A DNA stretch of 64,000 nt from Ophiodon elongatus (GCA_016806645.1 JACSYO010000427.1:1755001-1819000), one strand, 5' to 3'; positions 46,576 through 58,763 are shown, counted from the first letter of the stretch. Program-made: numbers and translations. The notes: a model not told the origin generated them from the sequence alone.

Positions 46576-49500
46576 CTAGAGAAAAAACAAAACAATAAAC
46601 ATCAAGGTTAAAAGCTCAGTTAGAGAGTTATCACGTCACGATTGTTTCTGTGGCTTTTAAGATCTTTTGAAACGATTTTATCCTTTTGATAGTCAAAAGC
46701 GGGGAAAGAAACAAAAAACACGTATTCGCTCCATGACGATGAGTCAGTCAGTTCAGCCTGAAGAATCAAGAGTTTAATGAATAAAGTTCTGAAATACTTA
46801 TTTACTTAAATTATAAGTAATAAATTCCCATGGTCACATTCTCTTGTGGTTCACCTTGAATGTCTGCTGAGGCTTCTCCTCATTAACCGTTGGCCTCAAG
46901 CGAGACCTTTCTCACAGCAACACGAAGAGCAGAGTCATTCAATACCACATTTCTTCAAGCTAAAACTCAAAAGTACAGCAAGAATAAACTTGACACTGAC
47001 AACTTGAAAAAAAAAAAAAAAAACATATTTACTTGAGAAAACCTCATTAGGACGGACAGTCACTTGTTACCTGTCGTAACGTCACTTAAAGAGAGAAGAG
47101 TTCTGAGTGTTTGTTCAACGTAACGTATGGAACCTCCTGATAGTTCACCTTGTGTTTGATGAGTAGACCAAAGACTCTGGACAGCAAGTCACCCACTTGG
47201 AACTATAAATGACACAAAAAAAAAAAGTTACCGTTATTTCCTAAAGTCACTGACCGGCATGACCAACCGATATCTATGAACTATGTATACGTTCCGTCAC
47301 CAGAAGGTTTTCAGATAAGAATGGATGGGCCTTTGCAAAAGCAAAATTAACCGCTAAGAGAATGAGAATTACTCACTAATTTGCAGAATGATGGAAGTAT
47401 TCAATTTATTTTCCAGTGTTCTCAACATAATAATAGAATGAATGAATGAATGAATGAATGAATGAATATGGCAACATAATAAATCATGGCCATCATTGGG
47501 AGCCATCACCATGCAATACTGCGTCAGAAACGCAAAATCGGAGAGCACAACTTGCGGCTGGTACCTTTCCCAGAGAGAGGGTGCTGCTGAGGGCGTGGTC
47601 CACCAGCTGGGCCATCTCCTTCTTGAACTTCGGCACGTCATGGCACTCATTGGCCCGAGCATGGTTCAGGAGCAACTCCGCCACTCGCTCACCCTGAAGA
47701 AAGGAAATCAAAAGATCCTGGAGGTTTTCTTTGACCTACAAATTATGTTCCTTTCTTGTTTGTTGTTGTTGTTGTTGGTTTTTTTTCTATCTAAAAAGCA
47801 TATTTAATAAAATAAAAGGCTGATTGGATTTGCTGCGGAACAGATAAACAAATGTGTCACACTACGTTTTAAAACGTGTTCTCAAATCAGGATGGCTCAC
47901 CTGATGCAGCACCACAGCTGTGAACACAGCCTTGAGGTTGGCGAGGTCGTAGTCGCTGAGCTGCGTTACGATGCCGGCGTCCAGCAGCACCAACTGGAGA
48001 GGACACCGGTCTGGCCTGAAGCTGACCACCACCGTGTCCCACAGGTCAGTGAGGGTGGTCTTACCGGGGGCCTCCCCCGATATACCAGCGCCGTCGGTGG
48101 AGCCAGAAAGAGGCCCCCAACAGTGGACCAGAATGTTCCCGGGATGGAGATCTCCATGGACGAAGTTGTCCACAAAAACCTGGAATGCAGACATATAGAC
48201 GGACACAAACCACAGATGAATATAATCTTACATATAAACTCAAAAACACGTTATGAAGCGAACAGCAATGGCAACAACCAATCAAATGCCACCGACATCC
48301 AGCAGGTGACGTATCTCACCATCTTCAGCATGGTCTCCATCCCGATCCGGGCTATTTTCTGCTTCACCTCCAGAGGAACCTCGGGGCTCAGGTAGTTGGA
48401 AACGGGCACGCTGTCCTAAACGAAAAGGTTGCATATAACCTGAATGTTGCTGTCATGCACACGATATTCATTCGACCAGAATGATCCCATATTGCCTGGA
48501 AATCACAGACATGGTGTCACATAGGTTGAGTTTGGTAAAGACGACAATAGCTCATTAGTTACAGAGGTGTGCGTTTGACATTCTGGACTCAGTCAGTCAG
48601 TCAGTCAGTCAGTGTTTTCCACTCATTTCAAATCCTTCTGTACTTGCCTCAAAAGTCTCCACTAAAATGGTCCTGGTGACAAATGGTCGTAAAGTGGTTG
48701 GAAACTTGACATAATCCACATTGCGGAAATTTTCCTGGAAACGCTCGATGTTCTTGGCCTCGAAACGGAGATCAATCTGGAATAAAAGTTCAGTCAGATC
48801 GCTGAAAAGATGAGACTTCCTTTTTTTATGAGGTCATTGCTTCTTCATGCTGGACGTGTTGGCACCTTAATTATTTTTACTTTGTACACTCTCTCTATAC
48901 AAACATGCAAATAAATTTAAAGCCGTCTTTTATTGATGACAAGACAAATCATATGTGTAAGCCAACCAGTAATGTGCACACAACGTCAAAGTTCTGCATT
49001 ATTCTAAATGCCGGGGGTCTGAATATTCCCACCTGTTTGGTCATGAGCTTCTCAAACTCCTCCACCACCTCGCACAGACTGAGCCACTTGAGTCCGGGCA
49101 GGCATTGCAGGAGCCAGCTCCCCGCTTTCATCAGCATGATGTCGATTTCCACCTGCTTCCTGATGCCTGGATGGACCACCTGTAAGACACCGGACTCAAT
49201 TTATAAACATCCGCCGATCGGCTTACAAAATGCACGACGGGGAGGGTTCCCGGGGGCATTGATTCAGTATATCAACGTGAACGCCTGCTACATGAACAAT
49301 GAACACACTGCACTCAGGTGAGGCTACTCACCTTGATAGCCACGGGTATCAGATGCTCCTTCTCTGCGCTGCACATCCCTTCCGGGGGACCTCTCTCCCC
49401 AAAGTCCTCCTCCTCCTTACTCCCCCTCCAGAGCTGCCACAGGGACCTGGCCACCCCTCCCAGACCAGGGATCTCCCAGGCTTCCAGCAAGTCCTCTTTC

Positions 49501-50198
49501 TCCATCTCCTCCACCAGAGACTGGAAGGTCGGGTCCTCCACCTGGTCCGCCTTGGCCCAGCCCCTGTACACCTGTGCCACGCACCCAGAACCCACTGGCT
49601 CTTTGCTTTCAAATATCAAAACCCTCCTCCAGCCTTCCCCGAAAGCCCTCTGGAGACACTGCTTGGTGTGGGCCCAGGAGTGCGGGCGCACCCTCACGTG
49701 CAGGGTGGAGAAGCGCTCGCAGAACTCCTGAGAGAAGATGTCCCGCCTGGTGCTGGCCCACTGACCCAGCTTGATGAACGTGGGACCAGATGTTTCGGTC
49801 ACCCACAGCAGGGCGCCCAGCCAGAGGGACGCCCAGCGCGTGGACACCAGGGCCAGGGGGGCCAGGAGGAGCAGGGGGCCAAACTTGAGGAGCAGCACCA
49901 ACGCACGGAGGCTGAGGCGGAGAATAAATAAAACTTTGTGCACTTGGACTTTGACGAGGGACTTTTTGTCCGCAGTCTGACGTGGGAGAGTCGCTTCCAG
50001 GCATGTGGCTGCCCAGGACGACGCGTTGACTGCACCCCAACACAGCAGCGTGACCTTGGGGATCTGGGTTAAGATCCGCCCTCTTCTAACGAAACATGGC
50101 CCGGAGCTCTGCACGAGTTTGGCTCTGGTGAAGGAGCCCGCTCTCTGGATGCTGCACCTCAGGTGGAGGAGGACCGCTCGTGCTCCAAAGGTAGCCAT
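46435..50198 (-). CDS. adck2: aarF domain-containing kinase 2 (ADCK2), complete 8-exon CDS
   Basis: ADCK2 is a UbiB-family atypical kinase of mitochondria, linked to coenzyme Q and lipid metabolism. Exons in transcript order: 50198-49332, 49179-49033, 48776-48648, 48415-48320, 48179-47901, 47693-47565, 47202-47149, 46575-46435. All junctions are phase 0 and the product is 613 residues (human about 626). The N terminus (residues 1-30) is basic and Ser/Arg-rich, like a mitochondrial presequence. Residues 86-132 are hydrophobic, a possible membrane segment. The family KxGQ motif is KLGQ at 143-146; the Gly/Ala loop is PVGSGCVAQVY at 201-211; VAIK is 286-289; HGDLHPGN is 421-428; DAG replaces DFG at 480-482. 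The C terminus contains KLESNFASIVFAIMVLEGLG. No frame damage is seen. One intron (exon 3 to 4) uses a GC donor. Confidence 0.96.
47149..47202 (-). CDS. adck2: adck2 exon 7 (54 nt)
   Basis: Acceptor atttatag, donor CACAAG|gtgaac. Encodes FQVGDLLSRVFGLLIKHK, matching the (L/V)QV..LLS.VF.LL..HKV segment of ADCK2. Too short for ORF detection. Confidence 0.88.
47437..47468. repeat. (GAAT)n tetranucleotide repeat in an adck2 intron
   Basis: Seven to eight gaat/aatg units. Confidence 0.95.
47565..47693 (-). CDS. adck2: adck2 exon 6
   Basis: Acceptor tttcttcag, donor GGGAAAG|gtacca. Encodes GERVAELLLNHARANECHDV then PKFKKEMAQLVDHALSSTLS and LGK. Confidence 0.92.
47901..48179 (-). CDS. adck2: adck2 exon 5, catalytic loop and metal-binding motif
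   Basis: Acceptor tgcattccag, donor CATCAG|gtgagc. Encodes VFVDNFVHGDLHPGNILVHC, an insert of about 35 residues, then QLVLLDAGIVTQLSDYDLAN. HGDLHPGN is the UbiB catalytic-loop signature and DAG takes the place of DFG. Confidence 0.95.
48320..48415 (-). CDS. adck2: adck2 exon 4
   Basis: Acceptor ttcgtttag, donor AAGATG|gtgaga. Encodes DSVPVSNYLSPEVPLEVKQK then IARIGMETMLKM, 32 codons. Confidence 0.93.
48590..48613. repeat. (TCAG)n tetranucleotide repeat in the adck2 GC-AG intron
   Basis: About six cagt/tcag units close to the donor of adck2 exon 3. Confidence 0.9.
48648..48776 (-). CDS. adck2: adck2 exon 3, ends at a GC splice donor
   Basis: Encodes IDLRFEAKNIERFQENFRNV then DYVKFPTTLRPFVTRTILVE and TFE. 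It includes the ADCK block IDLR(Y/F)EA.N. The donor reads GAG|GCAAGT, a GC-AG intron with otherwise perfect consensus. Joining to exon 4 gives ETFEDSVPVS, as expected for ADCK2. Confidence 0.92.
49033..49179 (-). CDS. adck2: adck2 exon 2
   Basis: Acceptor gtgtcttacag, donor AAACAG|gtggga. Encodes VVHPGIRKQVEIDIMLMKAG then SWLLQCLPGLKWLSLCEVVE and EFEKLMTKQ. VVHPGIRKQVEID(I/L) is typical of UbiB/ADCK proteins. Confidence 0.95.
49332..50198 (-). CDS. adck2: adck2 exon 1 (residues 1-289)
   Basis: The start is MATFGARAVLLHLRCSIQRA; its ATG is the first in the open frame and begins a presequence-like region. The exon carries the KxGQ motif (FIKLGQWAST), the loop GSGCVAQVYRG and VAIK. Residues 228-282 are a Glu-rich insert. 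Donor ATCAAG|gtgagt. Confidence 0.95.
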
Positions 50199-50640
50199 CG
50201 TGTTAAATGGCTGTTAGCTCGGTCCAGGAGGTAACTTTGTCCATGTGGCCGTCTTGTTTTTACGAAACACCCGTTTGCACAATCATCAGTACTCCAAATT
50301 CGGAATAATCTGTGGTCTACATAAACATTCACGAGTTTAAGGAAGGGATTTCACAGTAAAATAGAGAGGTAACCTGGATTAATGCCACAATAAACTAGCT
50401 ACAACAGTATTAAGATATCTACTTCTGGTTTTCCTGACGACCAGTGGTAGTTATTGACACTTTCCAGTAAACGGGAGGAAACTGGGTCGCTTCTTTCCCC
50501 ACTGCCGACGAGTGAGCCATGTTGTTGTTCAGCTGGCGTTACTGTACCAGCCAATTAACGTCCATTGAAACATGGCAGTCGCTTCACGTCCGGGTATGAC
50601 GTAATGCCGACGAGATCACGTGGCTCCGTCTTAAAGGCGC
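50199..50640 (-). promoter_or_regulatory. adck2 5' UTR and promoter region
   Basis: Sequence upstream of the adck2 ATG becomes locally CpG-containing at 50460-50640. It holds a CRE-like TGACGTAA (50597-50604), a palindromic E-box CACGTG (50617-50622) and the CCAAT-like ccagccaatt near 50550. The transcription start is not determinable. The same region could also fire in the opposite direction, but no plus-strand coding exon is seen next to it. Confidence 0.5.
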
Positions 50641-50740
50641 GCGGTCACCAGAAAACAAACAAACGAGACGGAGTCGTGTTTTGTGTGCGCTTTCTTTTAG
50701 CTAACACATGTACTTTTTTGTCTATTTTGTTGAGCCGCTG

Positions 50741-50744
<4 letters not shown>

Positions 50745-50771
<27 letters not shown>

Positions 50772-50880
50772 AATATACATTTTATAAAATAAATATATAT
50801 ATATATATTTATATATATTATATATACATTTTTGTATTATATATATATATATATATATATAAAAATATAATACAAAAATG
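50745..50880. repeat. (AT)n tract with inverted-repeat arms
   Basis: AT-rich block ending in a hairpin: arm catttttgtattat at 50827-50840 and its exact complement ataatacaaaaatg at 50867-50880, with an AT loop between. Confidence 0.85.
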
Positions 50881-51551
50881 GTAATTTTTTTTCAAGTTAA
50901 TTAGATCGTGTATTCACGGTATGTTAAACGCGTAACTACCACTGCAACTCAGGTAGTGTTGTGTTTTTTTCTTTCTTCAAATAACTGCAGAGACGCCAAG
51001 TGTCCTACAGATGGAGACAAATTCCTTATTATTCTGAGTACCTGTTCCGTTTGTCTCCTTTCTCCTCCAACCAGAAGAAAGGGAAAGGGAATGAAGGGAT
51101 GAAACGAGGATGCAAAATTAAGCATAATGATTTAGACATTTGTTAGCTTTTAGAATAAGCAGAGACATTTTGACTTATAGCAGATGGAACAGCTGACATG
51201 AACAATGGCTCTGTTCCACTAAGTGTCCCAAGAAGCCTTTCCAGTGAGCCAGCATGTGGCTATTATGGACCTGGCTCATCTAAATGGAATACGACCTTCA
51301 TTAATGCCATTAAAAAAGTTATCCTGCTGTGACATGTCAATGTCTGCTGTGGAAAATTATAAATCAAAAGCTTAAATTCTACAACTTCATTTTTTTTATC
51401 TCAATTTGGAGGAGTGGACCCCATGACAACTAAGAAAGCAAACAAACGTTATAGCACTTTTCAAACAGAAGCATTTTTTTTTTAAAGTGCTCTGAATTGA
51501 CTTCTGTGAAGTCGAGGAGGAATAACAGAAAGCAACACCTCTAGGTCCTAG

Positions 51552-51680
51552 CGCTGCAAGTAATTGTTTTCATTATTTACTTAAGTTATTATTATTAAAT
51601 TATTTGTATTAAAGTATATTTAATTTTTGAAAATGATGTACTTGATTAATCTATTGGCGTTATGTTGGCTTTAAAATTGC
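51552..51680. repeat. Decayed copy of the gctgcaa...gatta element
   Basis: agcgctgcaagtaattgttt tcattattta, then gaaaatgatgtacttgatta atctattggc. Confidence 0.4.
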
Positions 51681-53803
51681 AGGGGCTTTTTGAGTTGGAA
51701 GAGATTACTGTAACAATAACAACAACATTTTCTCGCTGGCTGTTGATCCGTTGTGGAACGTTATTGTGCAGAGTTACAGTATGTGGTAGCCTATGGGCCT
51801 TAATGGAAGTGCCATTAAAAAGTACTTCCTGATAGGATATGTTGTCTTTTCCTGAACAAAGTTCCTGAAAGATTACTTAAGTGCCACATTACGATAGCAA
51901 AAATTTGTTTCTGGGTCATAAAGGAAAGGAGGAGGCAGAGGACAAAACACACCCTGGGTTTGATTTCATTGTCATTTCCTCTGCTTAAACCAGAGGTCCT
52001 GCAATCAGCCTACGATGCAGCATCAGGGACTGAGAACTTGCACCAGCCATGTTCCCAGTCACGGTGGGAGTCCTCCAGACACTGGGCTCGGTGCGCTCCC
52101 AGGATCCCATCTGTAGGCCTGATAGAGGACTCAGCAACACAATAAGGTGGGATAAACGCCAAACAGATGTTACCAGCCCCCACCTCCCCCCTCCCCCCAC
52201 AGCTATTGATGGACAAGACAGGCTTTTTTAGATCTCCCTTGAATTTCAAAGGCGAGGTCAGCGTTTGGCGCTCAAAGGTCAGCAGGATAGTTGCTCTGCA
52301 GAGGTGATGCTGTTCGACACTTTATGAAGCCTAAAGGCCCCTATGAATGCATTTGTATGGAGATCCGTAGCTGTATCTGAAGAGTAAAATTAAGTTGCAG
52401 GGCAACCCTGGTACCCAATATTGTGTGCTTGTACAGTTTTCAGGCATGTGTGACACAAGTACCGTACTTCAGTGCAATTTTGAGGTGCATTTTAGTAGTA
52501 TATCTTATTGATGCTATACTCCACTTCAGTCCAGAGGGATTTTTTTTATTTCTTATTCCACTTTATATATTTGACAACTATAATTACTAGTTACTTTGCA
52601 GATTCAGATTTTTCAGACTAAAAATATGAACAACCTTATAAAAGACGATGCATTGTTATAGATCAAACTACCAAACGGTGTATAGTTATAACAACACAAA
52701 CGCTACAGTACAACATTCAAATGTTTTATATGAGCAATATTCCAAAGCCCAGGGATATCCAGCAATCACAAAATACAGAAAAGAAGTTAATACCAAAGGA
52801 GCAAAATAATTGCTTGTGACAAAGCGGAGCTACAGGGGATGTTTCGTATTTTTGCTTGAAAAATGACCTTAAAGATTAAACAATTGTTAAAATATTTGCA
52901 GATTAATTTTCTGTTGATCAACTATTCGATTAGGAGAGGCTAATAATTCCATCTCTGATCTCCATGCAGTATCTCTTTGCGTACTTCACTCAAACGACTG
53001 TATTGCACAACATTAAAGATGTCACTTTACGGCTGCAACCTTATTAAATGGGAATTTCTAAGTGTCTTGTGCGTCATTAAATACCCATATCTCTATGAAT
53101 GACAATAATACATTTTCAATATGAAGACGGTTGGCTTTGAAAACTGTCCCTAAAACACACTTTTGTGGTAATGGACTTGCCAACGAGGGCCCGTGGGGTT
53201 GAACAGGTTAATCATTAATCACACTGGTCATCTGTATGCATGTCCAGCCCTGTTCGCTGCCCTCTCACTCACTTTTCTCTCCACTCTTTGAGCATTGAGT
53301 CGCCCTTTAGCCCTGGGCCCGATGGCGAGCTGGGCTCCCCGGTTTGTATTCTGTCACTGAGGTCAGCGGTAATCAACCCAAACACTGCCAAACCACTTTC
53401 TGAGTGAGAACATTCAGTCTCACCACACACAGCATTCAGCACACACGCCTCTACACTATACTTGTCGGCTAGTTGTTGCTGTTGTTGTTGTTGTTGACTG
53501 TCACATGGAAAGAGATCAAATAAATGAACATGTTGTCCCCTCATTGAGAGAGGAAAAGTGGCCCTTGGGCTTCTTTAATTTGCTCCCAGAGGAGGCTGTT
53601 ATTTATGTATTCAGTTGTGTTCAGCTTTGCCCCTTCCTGCTCCATTCCTCCATTTTTTTTTTAGCAGGACACTCTGTTTCCCCGGCAACTAGGCCTCCAA
53701 TCCGCCAGCCAGCTGCAGATTAGTTCAGCGGTGGGGGGGTTTAGGTGGGTGGGTGGGAGGGGATGTAGGGAGGGGTGGGGGGGTGATGATGGAAAATATA
53801 GAG

Positions 53804-53804
53804 G

Positions 53805-53867
<63 letters not shown>

Positions 53868-53906
53868 GAGAGAGAAGGGAGGGGGGTGGGAAAAGTTTGA
53901 GAAGGG

Positions 53907-53932
<26 letters not shown>
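53804..53932. repeat. (GA)n array upstream of the candidate first exon
   Basis: Two GA blocks (about 53808-53876 and 53908-53931) separated by gggaggggggtgggaaaagt. Such purine tracts can serve as GAGA-type promoter elements in animals. Confidence 0.9.
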
Positions 53933-53937
<5 letters not shown>

Positions 53938-54206
53938 GGCCGGCGTCATTGAGAGATAGGAGTCCGAATGAGTGGGTGCGTGTTTCAGAGCCGCGAGTGG
54001 AGACAGAGCTGTAAACAGTGTGGCGCAGAGGCTGGACGGGAGGAGGGATCGCTCCGACTTTGTGCCTCTTTCAAACTGCTCGTGTCCTCCGGGTGTGAGG
54101 TACAGGCGGGGGCTATGCACAGGGAGAGAGGTCGGTGGCAGGGGTAGGGGTGCACAAACCGGGGAGAGGGGGAAAAAAAGGCGAGCTACTTGGAAGGAAA
54201 GGAACC

Positions 54207-54299
54207 ATGCAAGTGGATGCTGTCTTCTGCGGGGTCAGGTTACGCAAAATGAGAAACTACTCTAAGGGCACTTCATCAGGGCTCACCCACATCAGAAAG
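54207..54299 (+). CDS. Possible first coding exon of an unrecognised gene
   Basis: An ATG in good context (aaggaaccATGC) after a GC-rich leader opens 31 codons, MQVDAVFCGVRLRKMRNYSK then GTSSGLTHIRK, ending exactly at AAG|gtaatg, a usable splice donor in phase 0. The leader from about 53940 is CpG-rich relative to its surroundings and follows a (GA)n tract, as at a promoter. I do not recognise the protein and found no matching downstream exon before 64000. It may be a chance frame. Confidence 0.35.
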
Positions 54300-54509
54300 G
54301 TAATGTGAAGAGTTGAAGAGCGCCCGTGTGTGTGTGTCAGCAGAGTTGGAGCAAAACGTTTTGATTTTTGATTTTTGAGAGATTGGTTGATATGCGTTAT
54401 ATACTTAGTCTGCCGGAGCCTTCTTCTTCATGCATGTGCATCAACTTTTCTCATATTTTCTGCAGTCTAAATGTGCATGCGCGTGCGTGACCTTGAACGT
54501 GTCAGGATG

Positions 54510-54510
<1 letters not shown>

Positions 54511-54546
<36 letters not shown>

Positions 54547-54580
54547 GTGCGTACGTGCGTGTGTGTGTGTGTGTGTGTGT
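54511..54580. repeat. (GT)n microsatellite with GC interruptions
   Basis: GT array broken by gcgtgtgtgcgtacgtgcg. Confidence 0.95.
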
Positions 54581-54795
54581 CCATGTACAGAATGTATACG
54601 CCTGTGCTTGTTTCAAGCAATACGGATGGTAAATGTTCGGATGTGGTTTTGTCCGTGTTTATTTGAGCCGTATTTCATTCTGGACTGCTTTGGCTCAAGT
54701 TAAAGTATGCCTCAAGTAGCCGGTCTCAAACTGTCTGCACCAAGTCCATTACTGCTGCCCACAAGAGACTCATCTACCTCACTGAAGGATCTGAG

Positions 54796-54798
<3 letters not shown>

Positions 54799-54835
<37 letters not shown>

Positions 54836-54850
54836 CTCTCTCTCTCTCTC
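54799..54850. repeat. (CA)n-(CT)n compound microsatellite
   Basis: About 16 CA units followed directly by 10 CT units. Confidence 0.95.
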
Positions 54851-56775
54851 AACTTTTTATTAAACGAAAACAAAGTGTGGAAAGATAGTTTGGTGACCAT
54901 TTGGAGAACAGTGCACTTAGACCAACATATTCCAAAACCGGCTCGTTAAAAGGGGAGAGGGAGAAGAGAAGAGAGGAGAGGATAAGTGAGATGAGCATTC
55001 TTCACATGTGAACAAAGGCACCTCTTCATGCAGAGTCCCAGCGGCTGTATTGTCGTGAGGAGGCAGGCAGGCAGGGGTGGGGACCTCCCCAGGGAGGACA
55101 GAGGAGTTCAGGTGGCTCCAAAAAGAGTCATCTTTTAGGGAAAACAAGTGGTTTGCGGATTCACGAGCAGCCATGGTGGAAACTGTGCTGTCATGTTTGA
55201 AGGTTTATATTGGGGTCATTCACGCAGCTCAAGTTTTTTAACAGACAAATAGGATGCCAGCGAAAATGTAAAGAAATAATCTCAATAGTTTGATGGATGT
55301 CTAAGACATAAGATAGTGTTTCAATTGATGCCATTTTTTAAACATTATCTTATTTGACCACTTTCCTTCTCATTGTGGCCTTGGCAATACTCTGATACGC
55401 AGTGATGCATTTTGAATTTCAAGCTGCAGCAACAGCAGTTTGTTTTGAATATAGAGAAGAGCTGGAAAACAGCACGACTTGCAAAATCCTTTTTAACAGA
55501 TGAATGAATGAAACAGGTATCACAATATTGACCCCACTGTTTTTTATAATATAAAAAGGTGAACTGCTGTTTGAATGAAACTCGTAAGAGGTTGATATGT
55601 TCCAGGAGAAATAAAAAGGACAATGATTCATATCCTTTACTGACAAAAGATCCAGTTTGACTGGTAATTGCCTCATGTGGAGTTTTCATTGTAAACAAAC
55701 ACAATTTTGTTTATATTTCTTAGCAGAATGCACCCTTAAAGCCAACCAACCATATTGAATGCTGTGTGAAACCTGTGTTGTGAAACTTGAAAGACAAACG
55801 TCTTGTCTTACTTGCAGTATTGTTACTTTACTGCCCCCAACTGACAATATGTGGAACTGCAGGACAGGGTTGATTTTTACAGCACTTTTCTGGACCCTTT
55901 CCTTTAATTGACATGGCTGTTTTTTTATGTAAACATCAGTTTTATTTACTCACGGCTTGGGCCAGTTAATATACATTCCTGTTCCCATTGACTTGTTTTC
56001 CAGCTGAGGCGGGAATGTCCACCTTCTTACTGCCCTCTGCAAGAAGAAACCCGTAATGTTTGCATAAGCAATATGTTCTTTCTGCACTTGCTGGTAGAAC
56101 TCGTGATACAAGCAATATAGAAACATTTTCATTTAGTGTGTCTGAAAACTCCACAGGGAACTCTGACGCTTTTTACACATTCATGTATCTGTGTTGCGAC
56201 CATATCGCTTCATTGGAGGTGACGGATTCTCTTCTGCATGTCAAACCATAATGCAACAGGAATCTCTTCTGTGTCCTATAAGCAATGACCCATAAGAGAT
56301 GGTTATCAACCAGCCAACATAATCCATCTCAGCAGCTTCCTCTGGCCTTTAAGTTCGGCCTGCTGGGCAATGATTAAACCCAAGAACACGATACATTGGA
56401 CGTGCAACAGTGGAACATTTGATTTTGTATTCTTCATTGGAATAGCAGCTGAAGTGAATCGTTGATTCGACACAACATTCTGCACTGCCTCTTCAATTCA
56501 GTGTTCTTTTCATATTGGCATAACTGAACAGCTTCCGCAGGTCAGTATCGTTTTTTACGAACCACAAATCAACATTCCTCTGCTCTCCTGTGTCTGTCTG
56601 TCCTGGCGTTGTATTTACTTAACTGGCTTAAGTTGAGAGTTTATTGAATTGAGACTGGCTGACTCTCCGGCGCTGTGAGGAGAAGGTTTATAGAGTTGGA
56701 GATAAAGACAGAGGGACTGTCTGTCTGCTAGTCAGCAAGGTAATAAGTGGGCTGCAATCTTGCAAAGGGGCTCTG

Positions 56776-56900
<125 letters not shown>

Positions 56901-57702
56901 GTACCAATGTTACTATCACACACACAGTCTGTCAGTTTGGGTCAGTTGTTTACATTCTGAGTCAGGGGCAGAGGCTAACTGTCTACATGACTGCTGTGCA
57001 AGACAATGTGCACTGTGGTGGAAAAGAGGGTATTTGTGACCTTGTATTCTCCACTCACAGAATATACACTCAGTGCCTCAATCTTCCTCCTTGAGTGATT
57101 CATGTTGTTCTCAGACACACACTTATTCGTTCTCGGGACATTTTGCTCTATTTGCATAATTTACTCTTGTTTCTTCCCCTCTTTTCCTTCTTTCACACCC
57201 ATTTCTGGACACGTCTCTTCACTCTCCGTGACTCATGATCCCTAGCATAAACACACCCTGACATATCAACACATGCAACACTTGAGGCCTTAAATCTATT
57301 AAGCAGAGGTTAACAGATTTTTTTTTCTTTTTATATGAGCATGCATGCTTTGTTTGAAAACTCAAACACCAGATGTTTAGCACCGTGACTAAGTCTGTCA
57401 TCTCTCACAACTGAATCTGCTTGTTATTTCTTTTTTGGAAACATGCTGCAGTGGAGAAATCGGCCTTGATGATTGGTATGAGTCACTAGAGTGCAAAATC
57501 ATCCAGGAAAACAGTGTTTAGCTTCATGTTGACGCGATGGCCCTTAATTTACAAGAGAGTTAACTATTAGATGCCCATTTTACATGCAGACACACAGAAG
57601 TCTGAATACATATTTCTGTTGTCATGCAAAAACGTGATAACCGTGGTGATTTTTCACAGTTTAACTTCAGTTGATTACATTATTCTCCTTGGTTGCATGG
57701 TG

Positions 57703-57703
57703 T

Positions 57704-57759
<56 letters not shown>
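57703..57759. repeat. (GT)n microsatellite
   Basis: About 27 GT units. Confidence 0.95.
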
Positions 57760-57761
<2 letters not shown>

Positions 57762-58716
57762 AGCGGATGCAGCCAGTGACACATGTCTCCTCTATTCTTT
57801 TCTGCTCAGAAACGTGACAGCAGGCCTTTAGGAGGTTACAGCCTGTATACCCCTCCTCTTACAGGAACTGGCTTTTGACAGGCACTCTGCGGGGGCGGCC
57901 TGCAACTTAAAGACCCCACCGGGCCAATCTCCTGCCGTCCCCAAGCTGCTGTTGTCACCACGGTGACGCACTCAGAAAGAATGTGTCCTGTGGTGATGGT
58001 GAAAGAATTCCTCTTGTTTCAGAGATATGGTGGGGGACGTATTGTCTGTGATGTTGGTTGATGGCCATGGGTTTAGTCATGATCAAACCCCCCCTCCCCC
58101 TCACACACATACACACATACACAGATGCATGGATAATGCATACCAGCTTAGACACCAGTAACCTTATTAGAGTCAAACCAACACACATACTTAAATACAT
58201 GCATGGATAATGCATTCCATCACACTGGATACTGGAGGCATTTATCCAGTTGGCACCTGGCCATGTTTTTTTCATTAGATGCACCCTTATCCCTGACAAA
58301 CACACACATGCGCTCACTTTCTTTCAAAGCTTATCGCTTGCAAGCTGTTTCGTCTGTCTGGCAGTTTCACTCTGCTAAGAGTCTTGAGTATTAATAAGAA
58401 ATTGGACCATGGCTTGAGAGAAAAATGGTTGCTGCAACTCTAATTGGGACATTTAACAGGACATGGCAGGCTGAAACCCTGCCTTACTGTGTTGTTTACA
58501 CAGACAACAGTACAGAATGGGGATCGCTGAGTTCAGTCTGGAGAGATTGGTAAAGACAGAGGCAGCAACAGTTTGATGGCAGGGTGTTAGATGTGGGCTG
58601 AGAGAATCCTCACAGCAAACCAAATGCTGATGAAGACCATCTTCAAGCCGAGAGTTTCGAGCCTGGTTTGGCTCTGCAGGTCTTTCCCACTGGCAGCGCG
58701 TGGCAGTGGCGTAACC

Positions 58717-58724
58717 CCCCCCCC

Positions 58725-58762
<38 letters not shown>
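58717..58762. repeat. Poly(C) run plus (CA)n
   Basis: A run of about a dozen C followed by about 17 CA units. Confidence 0.9.

Positions 58763-58763
<1 letters not shown>

Noticed and set aside
49299..49931. 210-codon plus-strand frame
   Set aside because: Antisense shadow of adck2 exon 1, whose frame matches a known family along its full length.
53269..53544. Minus-strand frame with a poly-Gln run
   Set aside because: The Gln run is a (CAA/CAG)n microsatellite; the rest shows no family features, promoter or splice context.
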